Shown: positions 19,712-32,036, counted from the first letter of the stretch. The stretch is DNA of 64,000 nucleotides from Hericium rajendrae (GCA_033439255.1 CM065890.1:186001-250000); one strand, 5' to 3'. Notes: generated by a model not told the origin, from the letters alone. Numbers and translations are program-made.

Positions 19712-20991
19712 CCTGAACGGCAATGTGGTGATAGTGTGGACAACGGACAAGGGATGGAGTGGAGACTTCCCATTCTAGCGAATGGGTTCTGTGGAGGAAT
19801 CTTGAACGGCTCGTCACGTGATGCTCCGCCACCGGGGCCGTATATAGTAACAACTGCCAGATGGGTTAAGAAGCTGTCTTTGGAGAACCTTCGAGAACTT
19901 TCTGGAACTTTCTGGAAATATTCGGTTGGACGCCAGTTCTCCTCCCTCTCCTCCCTCTCCTCCCCGACAATGCGCGCACCCGACGCACCCTCTCCAACTG
20001 CGACACGCTCCAGTCTTGCGCCGGCGCGTCAGCGCGACGCGTAGGTCTTACATCCGATATCGGGTTCGGAACGCGCCAGTAGGGTTCTCGAGGTCCGGGA
20101 GGGGGGTTTGCCCAATGTTTGCCCCTTCGGTAGGGTTCGGGAAGGGACTGATAGACTGGTGCGTCTTCAGCTGTACTTCGTGTGTTATTTGTTGTCAATG
20201 ATACCCTGCTCTCGGCCATCTCCAGGCATTCACCAGGTGTTTAAAATTTTGCTAACCATTAGTCCTTTGCTTGCTTATCACATGGCTCTAGAGGAAATTT
20301 CGAAGGATTTGTTCCACATACTTACTAGTGAGTGCCATCACCGACTGTCGATCTGGGGTTCTTGCCGAAGGACAGCAACCTGGTGTCACAATGTTTCATC
20401 TCGATGCCCGAGGATGTCTCTGACGATACCGACATCGAGCCTCGTGGCCATCGCAACGAGACTCGACTGAACGCTGAATGCTGTTCGATGCGGGTGCTAC
20501 CTCCCGCCCCCACCGCGACACCCACGTGCAGGCCCTCACTCCTGCTCTTCCCCCCGCCCTCGCTTCCGGCGCATGCATGTGCATGTCCAGCATGCATGCA
20601 TGGGGTCCCGCTTGCATGTGTGGGGCCATGCGCGCCAGCGACTCTGCGCAATGCCATGGCCATGGACGACTGCCAGCGTTCCCATGTGCATGCGGGCTGT
20701 CACGCACAGCCCCATCTCGCCCGCGCACGGCTGCAGATGACCGTGCCAGCGTGTGTACGCACACATGCACACGGTTTTGCCAGCGTGCGGACTGCCCGAG
20801 TAGACCCATCTGCTCGCGCGGGACCTCTCATGCCTGCAATGCACACGCACGACCGCGCACGACCGCGCACGACTGCCAGCACAAGCAAGCGCGCAGCCGC
20901 GGCGTATTGGCGGCCGCAACATCCCCACCAATTGTGCCACCAAAGAACATGTTTGCACTGGCAGTCCGTCTCAGCGATAATGGACTCCAAC
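19712..20991. other. Promoter side of the kinase-like gene and CA/TG-rich DNA
   Basis: Directly upstream of the kinase-like start there is CT-rich sequence (CTCCCTCTCCTCC at about 19940). From 20480 to 20930 the DNA is rich in CATGCATG and CACGCGCA words with open frames in five or six reading frames at once; none looks like a real gene. The hAT target duplication (20984-20991) ends the stretch. Confidence 0.4.
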
Positions 20992-21699
20992 TAGGGTTCA
21001 GTGAGAAAGTCGGTAGTTATAAACACCTGTTAGTTAACAGGTTAATAACATGTTAATGACTAGTTTATAACACCGGGGTGAGAATCACCTGTTAGCAATT
21101 GTTCAAAAAGATTTCTGTATGTGTGAGGATGCGGGGACTCGGAGTGCTCCGTTAAGCCATGTGAAATCTTGGTTCAACACACACGCAGCCAACACGTAAC
21201 GATATCCTTCCTTCAGGCACTTTCTCTGATCCCATCGCTGCCTTCCTGTACGTACAGGAAGCGGCAGTGTCATCATGTCGGACAACACATCCCTTTCGCG
21301 GACTTCTCGAGTATCTGCCAACCGCACTGCCGCTTGGTACTCTGGAATCATCGAGATACGCATCATTTCTCTGGTTCGGTCTTGATACTGACCTCTTGGA
21401 GAAGATCGAGGATGAAGTGGGGGTGATTAATGAGCAATTCAAGGGGATTTTCGGATGGCAGACGCGCATGACTGGCGATGGTAAGTATCTTGAATATCGA
21501 AGAACACGGCAAACCTATATGCTCTGTAGTCAATGTACTTTCCCAGTATCTTGCAAAATACCCGTCCAATGAAGTCCTCAAGAAGTGGGCTATGGATATC
21601 ATAGATGGGGCAAAAAAGTCTATCGGACACATGATAATCCCGTAAGAATATCCCGAGCTCATTCAACTTTATAAACTAATACAGTGTTGCTAAATTTTC

Positions 21700-24585
21700 T
21701 AGATTCCCATCCATTCTCAGGCAGCTACTGCGAGTGACAGTAATGACGAAATCATTGAACTATATGATATTGGTGGTGAGCGCACCCCAATGCCTACTTC
21801 AGTGAGCTCAGCATATTCTCTATATTGTGTTCTGCTGAGCCCAAATTTGTGTTAGAATAAATTGAAACAGAAATCCCTACATGTCCCCACAGTTGGCCGC
21901 GGCCCTGGCTGCCCGAAGGATAAATTGATAGCAAGGCTCATAATAAAATTGACAGATGAGAGGGGCAAAGCGCAATGGCAGTGTATTGGCTGCGCAGACC
22001 AGCCCTGTTCTCATATTTGTTTAGGTAATGCGGGGCGTGATCATGTTTTGAAGCACTGTTGCATATGCGATGTACTCGACCCCGACTTGAAGAGGCTTGC
22101 CATTGAGGCATCCTCTGACTCGTCTCTCAGGAACACAGTTAGCATTGACAGTAGCAGCAGTTCTGCGGCAAACTTGGAACAGCCATCTAAGGTGGTGAGG
22201 CTTGATATTCGGGCAGCACTAGTGGGGGGCACTGCGAAAAGGCAACATTGAAGCCTGTCAATGTGCATTCTTGGGCACATTCAGCTGGCAAGAAGGGAGA
22301 TGAGGAAACAAAGTGTCTCCACCAACAAAAGGTCGACCATGTCATCCTACGCTTGATCTGCATATGTGGTCTTGTCCCCCACATCCTTGACTCTCCTGAA
22401 TGGAAGGAACTAATGGTGCTCTTGAATCCATGGTATACTCCGATGTCCTCATCTACATTTCAAGATAAGCACATACCGCAGGAAGCAAACTATGTCCATG
22501 AGCAGCAAATCCAACTCTTGTGAGGTGTCGACAATCTCATGCTAACCTTTGATGGCAACAACACTCAGCGCGACACTATTTACTTTGCACATGTTACTAC
22601 TCCTCACCACAACTCATATTTTGTGGAAGGTCATGAGGGCTCAGATGAATGACATACCATGGAGTGAGTAAAGGACAAGGTGGTAAAGGTATGTTCCAAC
22701 AACTATGTATCACACCACATACTAAGTGCACTTAATTCTAGACTATTGGTAAAATTGGTCACGAGTGGATGACTGCGGTATGCTCAGACAGTACGACAGT
22801 TATGAAAGGTGCACAATGGGAAACAGTCAAGGAGGTCCCAACTGTCCTTGACCTGTGCGATGCATGTCACCATCTCCATAATACTATTGGTAACATTACC
22901 TCACTTCCTGAATTTAAATCGGTGAGTCTCATTTGCCTAACTAATGGACGTTCTCAGCTTAGGATATTTATCATAAATGTCGAAGTCATTAACAGCAATT
23001 GTCACATATTTTGGCTGATCAGTACATGCATGCACTGTGCTTCGCAACACACTTGTCGGGACTGATGGTAGCGAGAAGACCCATGCATTGCAAAAGATAG
23101 GAAAGACCCAGTTCGGAATGTACTGAACGGCAGCAGTATCTCTGTCACAATGTCTGTCAACAATTCAGGAATTGGTCATTCAAGATGACATGAAATTTCA
23201 GGCAAGTGTTTCTCACAGTAATTGCTACTACTGTAGCATTTCGGTCGTAGGCTCAGGTCACAGGTCACAGAGGCCTCCGAGCCACGCCTATTCGACCTTT
23301 TGTCACGGGTCACAGAGGCCGGCGAGCCTATGCAATTTAAGAGGAAATAAAAAGTATTTCTTGGGATAAAAATTTTCGCCTAACGGCACTATAATTCTGT
23401 ACCCGATGGCACTTTTGAGCTTCTACTGAGGCTCTTGGCTGAGATTTTGCATCATACAAGGGTATATAAAGGTAAATGAGCCTATTTTCTTAGGCTCAGT
23501 CACAGGTCACATGGGCCGGTGAGCCTAATGACCCAAACGAGCCTATGAACATTTCGGTCATGCTCAGACCCCCACGAGCCTACGACCGAAATGGTACAGT
23601 AAATACTGTCTTACTTTGGATGCAGAAAAAGTTTGTGCAGGAACTTTTCAAGAATCGGTGGTCTAATGGATATCAAGATCTCGAGTGCGCACTTAGCCAA
23701 TACATTGTGATTGTCAGGCCATTTATCCATTTGCTGTAGGCTCTTGAGTCATCAACAGCAAATGTGGCAGATGTATATGTTTTTTGACTTGCGATTGCTG
23801 CTCATATACAGGAGCTGTTCAACAAGGGCCAGAGCAAAACTGGCATCACATCCAGTCTCGCAGAAGAGGTCATCAGGATATTCAATGACTACTTTGATGA
23901 GTTCTTTAAGAATGATATATATTTTACAGCCTTTGCTCTAGATCCAAGTGAGTCATCTAGTCACATCTTTTGCATTTTTGTTTCTCAAAGTTCTCTCAGG
24001 ATACCCATGCTCTGACTTCTTTCTTATTGCTGAAACTGCACCGCTGTCAATTGTTCTACCTGTGCCTAATGCAAATCTATCGATATCAAACTCACGCACC
24101 TTCAATAGGATGAGGAAATTCCTCAAGGCAATGCTCCATGCACAGATAGAGTGCATGGAGATGCATCCAGATGAGAACATACATCCTGTACTGTAGAAAC
24201 TCAGAGGCAAGGCAGCTTTTGATGAGCTGAAGGCACAAACTGAAGCCTTCTGGAAGAAGAAGTATCCTTTTTGAGATCCCGTCCATGATGGAGATACACT
24301 TGGTTGGTGGGAGAGACATCTGCATGATCTGAAAGCCTGTGTTCTTGCAGTATGTGTGACTATTATTGTATGGCTCCCACAATTGCATGCTCATCTAATA
24401 TTCCAGATGCTTGCAGTCAAAATATTTTCTATCCTCATCAATTTCATGCCCAATGAATGTATGGACTCCAACTTCACATGGCTCAATTCAGCTCTCCAAG
24501 GAAATCAGCTCTCCAAGGAAATCAGCTCACACAGAGCCTCATTGACATGGTGCAGATTGCACAGTGGTACCACAACTTGAGGGTA
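21700..24585 (+). pseudogene. hAT transposase pseudogene
   Basis: Broken plus-strand frames give hAT hallmarks in order. A Cys/His cluster (WQCIGC, then H and HCC, about 21975-22065) looks like a BED zinc finger. Then come VDHVILRLICICGLVPHILD (about 22330), FDGNN with YFVEGHEGSDE (about 22550-22650), IGHEWMTAVCSDSTTVMKGA (about 22750-22815), DLCDACHHLHNTIGNI (about 22850), DIYFTAFALDP (about 23920), the C-terminal dimerisation-type block MDSNFTWLNSAL (about 24460-24495) and IAQWYHNLR (about 24555). Stops and frameshifts separate these blocks, and a MITE interrupts the middle, so no active transposase is made. Some gaps may be true introns. Confidence 0.85.
23231..23599. mobile_element. 369-bp MITE nested in the hAT element
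   Basis: Inverted ends: the left begins CTGTAGCATTTCGGTCGTAG and the right ends with its complement CTACGACCGAAATGGTACAG (one mismatch), extending a few more bases inwards. It is flanked by TA at 23229-23230 and 23600-23601, the duplication made by Tc1/mariner-type transposases. Inside are repeats of GGTCACAGGTCACAG and AGGCTC/GAGCCT words. There is no coding capacity. Because it lies inside the transposase gene, it inserted after the hAT element. Confidence 0.88.
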
Positions 24586-25965
24586 AGTCCATTCAAAGAC
24601 AGTTATGACCTTCATGATAATGTTTTGATCTTTTGAATAAGGTTAAATCTGAAAGCTCGAAGCCATCAACTTGAAAGGGGCCTACAGTCAAATTCTGTGA
24701 CATAGAAAAGGACATCCTTAGGGTAGCTTGGATGACAGGATCAGTGTGCAAAGATGTCTTGTCATGTGCTGATAAGGATGATTGTGATCACAATGCTGCT
24801 TCAGGAGAGGAAGCTGATCCTGAAGATGATGATGACATGAAGCTGATGAAGACTATGCAGATACTGGGAGATCAAACCCATGTCAACATAGGCTGTAATG
24901 GGAAGACAGGCTGACATAAGTGCTACTAACAATGCCGCACCTCGTAAGATGGGCACGAGGCCACTGAGATGTTTGTCACAGTCGATGCAGTGCGTGGTGT
25001 GCATCGTGTAGTGTGTGTACAGTAGCAATATAATACAACATGAATTGTTTGCAGCATCAGCCACAGCGATCAGGAGGTCCCCTTCTAGACCCTGTTGGGG
25101 CATTCCTCCCCAAACCCCCTCACACTGTGTGCAGCTGTTCTCGGCATCAAAGTCAATCATTATCATAATCTGTCCTATACATGGTGAAACTATGTGATGA
25201 ATTGTATACGACCTTTCACCAAAAGGTGGCAGCATTGGCTGCAACAACCAGGGGTTTCCCTGAACCCCATTGGACATGTGCAGTTTCTTGTCTGATGCTC
25301 ACTCTTCAAGGGTTAGTGCTCAAAGGCCACCAAGGCAGTGCCATGTTTTTACTTGATCTTGAATATGTGTGGTGGGGATATTAGATCATGAATGTAATGC
25401 AACAGCTTGAACTACAGGGAGTAATAGTGGGTGGGCAGGGTAGAGGGGAAGGACAAGACAGGATGAGCCACAACATGTCACCTTGCATCAGAGTCACATG
25501 CACCCACTTCAGATTATGTCATATGTTGGTGCAAGTTTGAATTTCCAGATACTGGCATGGCATCAGCGAGAGCATCCAATCTACGATTGGGTGAAACACA
25601 TATTGACTTAACTGTGCCCACTCTCAAGGATATGCTCTCTACCATGCCAACTCCCAGAGCTCCCTCACTGACTTAGTTTACTCCATTGACTGCCATTTCA
25701 ATGTCTATACCCTCTGATGGTGTGAACCTGAATTCTAGCATAGATTGGGACAGTTGGTAATACTCCGCTATTCTTCACAGACTTGTTCACAATCTTCACT
25801 TTTTTTAACAGTCATATATTTGTTCACATTGTTAATTACTTATACTTCACAGTTATTAACTGATTAGTTAGATACTCATTAAAAATCCTGTTACAAAGTC
25901 CTGGGGATCCACAAGTTAGCAACTTAGTTAGAAAATATTTAGGAGTTACTCACTGAACCCTAAAA

Positions 25966-27172
25966 TCTCCAACAGCAATGGAGACAACATGTACAGTGGG
26001 TCACGGGTGCCAGTGCTCATGCAGTACCACAATTATTTTCATAGTAAGTACTGAATGCTGCTAGGTTATGACATCATGATGTTAACTTGTCTGCCTCCAT
26101 AATTTGAATCTAGAGAGGCCCTGTATCCTAGTTTACTCTTTTCTTATGGACTTATACACAATCATCTACAAGCCATTTGCTCTACATTTACATGCATCTG
26201 GTCTGATGCCAGCTCTCGAAAACAAAGTTGCTTTGTTGTCTTGCCATTCTGCTCTTTGCTCTGCCAAGTTGTCTTTTGGTTGCACTGTGACAGCTTTCGG
26301 GTTCAAAGACAGTGCTTTTGCATGCATAGATCACTTGAGTTCCTACCATAAAATATGGTGCCCCACAGGAAGTTTGTGTGCTAGAATGGGAACGGTGCTC
26401 GCCGCCGCTACGATGGAAGCACACGCGCGCCACCCTGCCTGTGCCACCCAACGATCTGATCACGTGAGGGCGTATGCACGTGCTTTGACTTTTGGGTCTC
26501 CGTTCCATCCTAAAACGCTAAATTTTGGCCTTTATGTCCGCATGGATTTTGGCCGAAAACGTCCGAAAATCGGATGGGACGTCTGATTTTCGGCCAATCC
26601 GTCCGCCTAACCGGATGGGACCTTGTGTAGCATGCATATCGTCCGCATAATGCATAATGCGATGGAACTTCATAAAATTGGTGTCATGTCCGCATTAAAT
26701 GGAATGATAAGTAAATTCATGCCCTATTACATGCCTGCAAACACTACTATGCAGCCATTCATGATTCAACCTTGCCAGACGATAAGGGAGCTACGGCACG
26801 TCCATATGAGAGACTCGAAAAGGGCGGGTGTGGCAGGAGCTCAAATTACTCTGTGAGAAGAGTAATTAGTTAGCACACGGTGCAGGGCTCCTCAGGCCAG
26901 AGGACACGAACCTGGGAGAGAAAGAGAGAATCTAGGGGAAATAAAGTCCCGCCTCGCTCAACCCTTATACCTCCCGCGTCAAAACAGGAGGTTCCGAGAC
27001 AACGCTCAGGCGTCGATGTCCTGAGGCCATACGTGCTCGCGAAAGAGGGAAGACCTCTTACTTTCGCTCGAGCTTGGGCTGTACTGTACTCGATAATCTG
27101 TTATCACTGGTTGCGCCCGCAGCGCATGTCCCGCTTTCTTCACAAGAGCCTTCCAACGCAGAGGACAGAGTC
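25966..27172. other. Gene-free stretch between hAT element and gene island
   Basis: No gene is recognised. At about 26500-26620 the words TCCGTCC/GGATGGGAC and TTTTGGCC/GGCCGAAAA recur in both orientations (GAAAATCGGATGGGACGTC and GATTTTCGGCC), which suggests a small inverted-repeat relic. The right part leads into the 3' flank of the P-loop-type gene. Confidence 0.4.
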
Positions 27173-29191
27173 TCAGAGACCGTTAATATCGAGGTGCCAC
27201 ACATACTGCACCAACTGCGCCTCGCTGCGCCAATACGCCACCGTCTCGGGGACGTCGTCCTCCCATAAGTCGTCCGCCGGCACGGTTCTCTGGCGCTTCA
27301 GCAGTGGCACGTCCAGATCGTCGCCGTCGGACTCTGACGGCGAACATGTCCCCGAAATGTCAGTCGGCCCCAACGTGATGCTGCGGCCCACGGTGGAATC
27401 CCCCGCCCGTGGCGCCGACGCACATGAATCCTGCACGACGCGCTGCCGCGTCGTCATCGTCGCATCCGCAGGCTCAGCGGGGAGTACGAACACGAGACGG
27501 TACGGCAGCGCGCCGCCCAGCGTCTCCGCGACCTCCTGCAGCCCCTCGACAGGCACATCGTGCGCCGTCCGCACCGTCATGACGAACAGGTACACCTGCG
27601 CGCCGATGCGCGCGACGGCGGTGAACGCCGTGCGGGTGTGCGGGTACGGCACGAGCAGCACGTCCCCGGCGCGCGCCCACTCCTCCCCCACGGCGGCCAG
27701 CGCATCGCACAGCACGACGCGCATGTCCGCAGGCCACGGGATCGGCGTGCTGCCGTTCACGCGCGCGCCGAGACCAAGCCCCGTCGTCGGGATGTCCGTG
27801 CGCGCGCGGCAGTCGTAGAGCCACTGCACCGCGCCGCGCTCGAACAGCCGCGCGTAGACGGGACGCGCGCGCGGCGTGCGGCGCACGCTCTCGAGGAACG
27901 GCGCGCGCTCCCCCTCGGCCATGCGGCGCACGCTGCGCTGCAGCTGCCGCATCGCCTGCTCCGAGGCGGGGTAGAAGTCGACGGCGCGGCGCGGGTGGGG
28001 GCCAGTGCACGGCGGGACCGGGATGAAGAGCTCCGGGGGCCCGATGTACGCCGGCGTGCCATCCGACAGGAGCCCGCGGGCGCGGTAGTACGTGATGTCG
28101 AAGTGCGCGAGGTTTGCGCAGAGGCGTTTGGTCTGCGCCCGTACTTGGTCGCGGAGGATGGGGAGCTGGCGGTTGTTGACCAGGTAGATGCAGGGTCCGC
28201 AGGCGAGGTAGGCGTCGCGGACGCCGGTTTCGGAGGCGAGCGGGTCGCGTCTGTGGGTGGGTGAGGAGGGCTTGGGTGCATGCGCGCGGTGGGCGACGTA
28301 CCTGGCGAGGACGTATATCTCCGGCCAGGTGCAGGGCTGCATCCACCACTTCATGCACCTTCGGCGCCACGGCCAAGCGTGGTTGTTCTCGCACGTGGTG
28401 TGGACGAACCAGACATCTTCGCAGCCCGCGAGGCGGGCTGGCGGCTCGGGATCGGCCGAGGTGCTGTCGAACAGGGCGAAGCAGCCGTGGAAGCGGGGGT
28501 TGAAGTAAAGGAAGGTCTCGAGCGCGTCGGCCGTGAGCATCCGGACGCGGCCGCCGCTCTCGTCGCCGTCAAAGGCGAAAAAGGACGCGGGGGCACCGGG
28601 GCTGAACCAGAGGACGCGCTCGCCACGCATGAGGAGCTCGGCGAGATAGATGCGCATGAACATGGAGATACCTGGGTGCGAGTGTCAGCTGCAAGTCCTG
28701 ACTGTCTGTTGGTACCTTCGTACGGACCGATGCCGGACCATCCCAGTACGAGTGCACTGTCAAATATTGCTCTACGTTTGTCGATGTCTGCAATGAGCTC
28801 ACGATATTCTGGGCGGACAAGCAGCCTCGGATTGTACTGCCTGTTCAGTGTCGAACTGAGGGAGAACCACTCGGGTGCGAAGGTCCGAGCAGTGCCACTG
28901 CGAGACGGTCAAAACGGCGGAGGGCGACAAGCCATGCACGTACGGGTGATGAGTCCCCGAGTAATAGCTGTCCGTCCAGTCCTTCTGGCCGAGGGCGGGG
29001 ACACCTACTGCCTTACCTTGCCTGAAGATGCACCGGCTGCGTTCAGGGCGGCTCCAAAGTGCAGCGTAAAAGCGGGCTATGTCAACCCATGGACCGTACT
29101 GCGGTTGGCAAGGACCGCAGAAATGCCATAGTTCACAGACTGCTGCAGCGTCAGAGTCGGCGAGGCCAGGTGGATAGGCAGACTCGGACAT
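27173..29191 (-). CDS. P-loop-type accessory protein with degenerate Walker A
   Basis: Proposed exons (minus strand): 29191-28944, 28897-28728 and 28671-27173, the last probably cut again by a 51-bp in-frame intron at 28301-28251 (strong CAG/GTACGT donor, CCACAG acceptor). This gives about 621 residues. The N-terminal part (PWVDIARFYAALWSRPERS, TFAPEWFSLSSTLNRQYNP, LLVRPEYRELI) precedes ALVLGWSGIG-ISMFMRIYLAELL. That fits the position and shape of a P-loop (G-x4-G-K-S), but the Lys is Ile. An alternative donor 12 bp downstream inserts PYEG and also gives no Lys. The layout recalls the NTPase part of Crinkler/RHS-like effector proteins expanded in fungi; this is inference. The C-terminus has an acidic Ser-rich segment and a KRQRT basic patch. 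A decayed copy lies split at 2.3 and 8.6-9.0 kb. Its start is 223 bp from the divergent White collar-1 start. Confidence 0.75.
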
Positions 29192-29414
29192 GGCGGGCAC
29201 TGGCAACGTCGAGATGTCCCTGAAGCGCCGCGCCGAAGCAGCGAAGCGCCCACATTGTTTCCGTTTTGGGTGAAAGCAAGAATGGAAGAAGGTTCACCGC
29301 GTGGCTAGCTTGCCTCCGCCCGCCTTGGAGCGACCACCATTCAGTTCCAAGACGCGCCCCACGACATCCCGCATCCAGCTGTTTGCCACGAACATCGGCC
29401 ATTGTCAGCAGCCC
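29192..29414. promoter_or_regulatory. Divergent promoter of P-loop-type gene and WC-1
   Basis: The two start codons face away from each other across only 223 bp. Part of this is probably 5' leader of one or both. No TATA box is obvious. The positions of the two starts rest on the first in-frame ATG of each gene. Confidence 0.55.
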
Positions 29415-31205
29415 ATGCCTTTCGAACGCTACCTTCAACCAGATCCTGAACCTGGGCCTCAGCCAGACCCGTCAGCAGGTTCGAGCTCGAATGCTGCTCA
29501 CGATTTCGGACAGCCGCCATTCGATGGTATCCCGCGGGGTCCCATGTATGGCGTCGATGCGTCGACGTTCTCGGGCGGTGTTCAGTTCCAGATGCCCCAT
29601 TTTATGCATGCCGGCCTACCCACAGTGGCACCAGGCGGCGGCGCAGAGGTCCTTCCCGCGGGATTCATGGGCATGCAGGGCACGATGGGCTCATCCTGGT
29701 TTGCGAATAGTGGCTTCACCCCTAGGGCAAGTGAAGAGGCGTATGTCCATTCTCATTTATTTCACGCATGGGTTTGCCAGCTGACCGCGTTTCAGGTATA
29801 CGCCACCACCACCAAAATATTCCTTGTCGAGTTACAGCACACTGAGTGCTCATCTGTCTGCTGAAGATCCTAGGACTGCGTCTCCCGCATCGATAGGGTC
29901 TTCTGCATTTCTGTCGCACTTACCACCGTCTAGACCACCTATCTTAGCGCCTACGCCTTCTCCATGCCACCCGATGCCGTCCCTGACAGCTGCTTCTCAT
30001 CCCAGACCAGGAGCCTTCGCGGCGTCGTTATCCGCACCTTCACCTCTCGGCCTTCCCGTTTATTCTTCTTCTGGTTTCGATCTTCTCTCCATTTTAGCAC
30101 GTGTTGCCCACAGACAGAATCCCAAGATTGTCCTTGGCCCCGTCGACATGTCCTGCTCCTTTGTGGTGGTAGACACGCGGCGCTTCGACAACCCTATGGT
30201 CTATGCTTCACCATCGTTTTGCCGCCTGACGGGCTATGAGGAACACGAAGTCCTTGGGCGCAATTGTCGGTTCTTGCAGTCTCCGGACGGACAGGTTCAG
30301 AGGGGCGAGCCACGGTCATACACATCACCAGAAGCAGTGGCCTATCTTCGAAAGAGCCTTGTCAGTGACAAGGAATGCCAAACGAGCATCATCAATTATA
30401 AAAAAGACGGCTCGGCATTTATCAACCTGATCACCATCATTCCTATTGCCGGCGGAGTATCCAATAGCCCTGAGGAGGCCGATGATATCGTGTACCATGT
30501 TGGCTTCCAGGTGGACTTGACAGAGCAGCCCAATGCGATACTGCAGAAGCTGCGTGACGGCAGCTACATGGTGAACTACAGCTCCAGCTACGTCGGCTCC
30601 GTCGCGACATCCATGTTCCCCTCGCGAGACCGTCGCAACAAATCCTACTCCCTCAACGCCGTCTCGAAGGATCTGCGGTATCTCCTCGAGGATCAGGACT
30701 TCGTATCGTCGCTGTCTCCCTCGGCAGCTGCGCCGACAGACGATGCGGCCGACTGGAACGAGGGCAACCAGCCACTGAGCCTGCTTCTCCTAGACGCAGC
30801 CCCCGACTTCCTGCTCGTCCTCTCGCTCAAGGGCTCCTTCCTGTACGTCTCGCCCTCGGTGCGCCGCGTCCTCGGCTACGACCCCGAAGAGCTCGCCGGA
30901 AAGTCGGTCGTCGACTACTGCCACACCTCAGACCTCGTCCCGCTCATGCGCGAGCTCAAGGAATCCTCCACCCCCTCGACAGCGCCGCAGGACCCCTACA
31001 GCCTCGGCACGCTCGCGTTCCCCGGCGCCCCGAAGACCGTGAACCTGCTCTTCCGCGCGCGCTGCGCGTCCGGCGCGTACACCTGGCTGGAGTGCCGCGG
31101 GCGCCTGCACGTCGAGCCGGGCAAGGGCCGCAAAGCGATCATCCTGAGCGCGCGCGCGACGTCCATGCCGAGCCTCGACTGGGGCGCCGTCGTCGCCGCG
31201 AACGA

Positions 31206-31236
<31 letters not shown>

Positions 31237-31809
31237 CGCAGCGCGGACCCCGAGATCTGGGCGCTGCTGAGCGCGGGCGGCACGCTGCTCTTCATGGGCG
31301 CGGGCGCGAAGGACCTCACGGGCTGGGGCGTCGCAGAGGTCATCGGCATGGCGCTCCTCGACTTCGTGCGCGACGGCGCAGACGCAGCGGCCGCGCTGCG
31401 GCGCGTCGTCGCGCGCGAGAGCGCCGCGCCGGAGCGCGTGCGCGTCGAGGTGCGCACGAAGGCGGGCGGCGCGCGCGCGCTCGAGCTCGTGCTGTACCCG
31501 CTGCCGCAGCCGGAGCTGCCGGTCGTGTGCCAGTTCCGGCTGCCCGGCGCCGCGCGGCCGTTCGCGGGCGCGCCGCCGGCGGCGGAGAATCTGCTGCGCG
31601 AGCTCGAGACGGCGCGCACGACGAGCTGGCAGTACGAGCTGCAGCAGCTCAAGATCGAGAACCAGCGGCTGTGTGCGGAGATTGAGGGGCTGGAGGCGGG
31701 GCTGCGGCCGGCTGAGCAGCAGCGCGCGGGGCCGCGTGCGTTGCCGGACGATGCGTATCCGCAGGACGTGCGCTACCATACGAACACGGAGGAGTGGGTG
31801 TCGGGGTGA
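29415..31809 (+). CDS. wc-1: White collar-1 blue-light photoreceptor, basidiomycete type
   Basis: Exons 29415-29740 and 29796-31809 give 779 residues. The protein is the FAD-binding LOV photoreceptor that, with WC-2, activates light-induced genes in the nucleus. The LOV domain (about 215-335) carries GRNCRFLQ with the flavin-adduct Cys at about 266, preceded by VVVDTRRFDNPMVYASPSF and FCRLTGY. A second PAS (about 440-490: DFLLVLSLKGSFLYVSPSV, RRVLGYDPEEL) and a third (about 595-640: WALLSAGGTLLFMG) follow. The C-terminus has a short coiled-coil (about 690-720) and no GATA zinc finger, as is usual for basidiomycete WC-1, where WC-2 supplies DNA binding. The N-terminus is Pro/Ser/Gly-rich. The start is the first in-frame ATG; earlier in-frame sequence is open but lacks ATG. 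GC3-rich 3' half. An (Ala-Pro)n stretch lies at about 575-585. Certain of identity. Confidence 0.95.
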
Positions 31810-32036
31810 ATCTGTGGATGTTATACATATATATCGATATCGGTGCAGGTCTGTACTGTGTTGGTCCTGCATCAGCTTCGTATTTTGGAACATTATCTTA
31901 CATCTGTTTCTTTGTATCATTAGTACTATACATAGCTTTGACATTGCATCGGGTGATTGCATTATGATGGACATGATAGAGTGTGCTAGTATACAATGTG
32001 GGGTGCGTACTTCCGGCCTAGATAGTCCGTCGCCTG
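31810..32036. other. Convergent 3' ends of WC-1 and PDK
   Basis: A 227-bp gap between convergent stop codons, AT-rich with TATATATATCGATATCG shortly after the WC-1 stop. It must hold both 3' UTRs or part of them. Confidence 0.6.

Larger units (their letters stand above)
20992..25965 (+). mobile_element. hAT-family DNA transposon, full length but dead
   Basis: The left end TAGGGTTCAGTGAG (20992) matches the reverse complement of the right end (CTCACTGAACCCTA, about 25950-25963). The flanks ACTCCAAC (20984-20991) and TCTCCAAC (25966-25973) are an 8-bp duplication with one mismatch, the size made by hAT transposases. Subterminal DNA holds GTTA/TAAC repeats. Inside, decayed hAT transposase blocks run left to right from about 21.7 to 24.6 kb. 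A 369-bp MITE sits at 23231-23599. The total length is 4974 bp. The 24.9-25.95 kb part has no recognised gene. Confidence 0.85.

Noticed and set aside
20332-21056. Frames of 140-220 codons on both strands
   Set aside because: CATGCA/CGCGCA-rich low-complexity DNA with several frames open together.
27474-28394. A 306-codon minus-strand frame and a 312-codon plus-strand frame across the P-loop-type gene
   Set aside because: Shadows of the real frame in GC-rich coding DNA; Arg/Ala/His-rich.
28982-29025. Possible intron with a GTAAGG donor in exon 1 of the P-loop-type gene
   Set aside because: It would be only 32 bp and would break the reading phase; the exon reads through without it.
30928-31974. 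A 348-codon antisense frame
   Set aside because: Antisense shadow of the GC3-rich 3' half of White collar-1.
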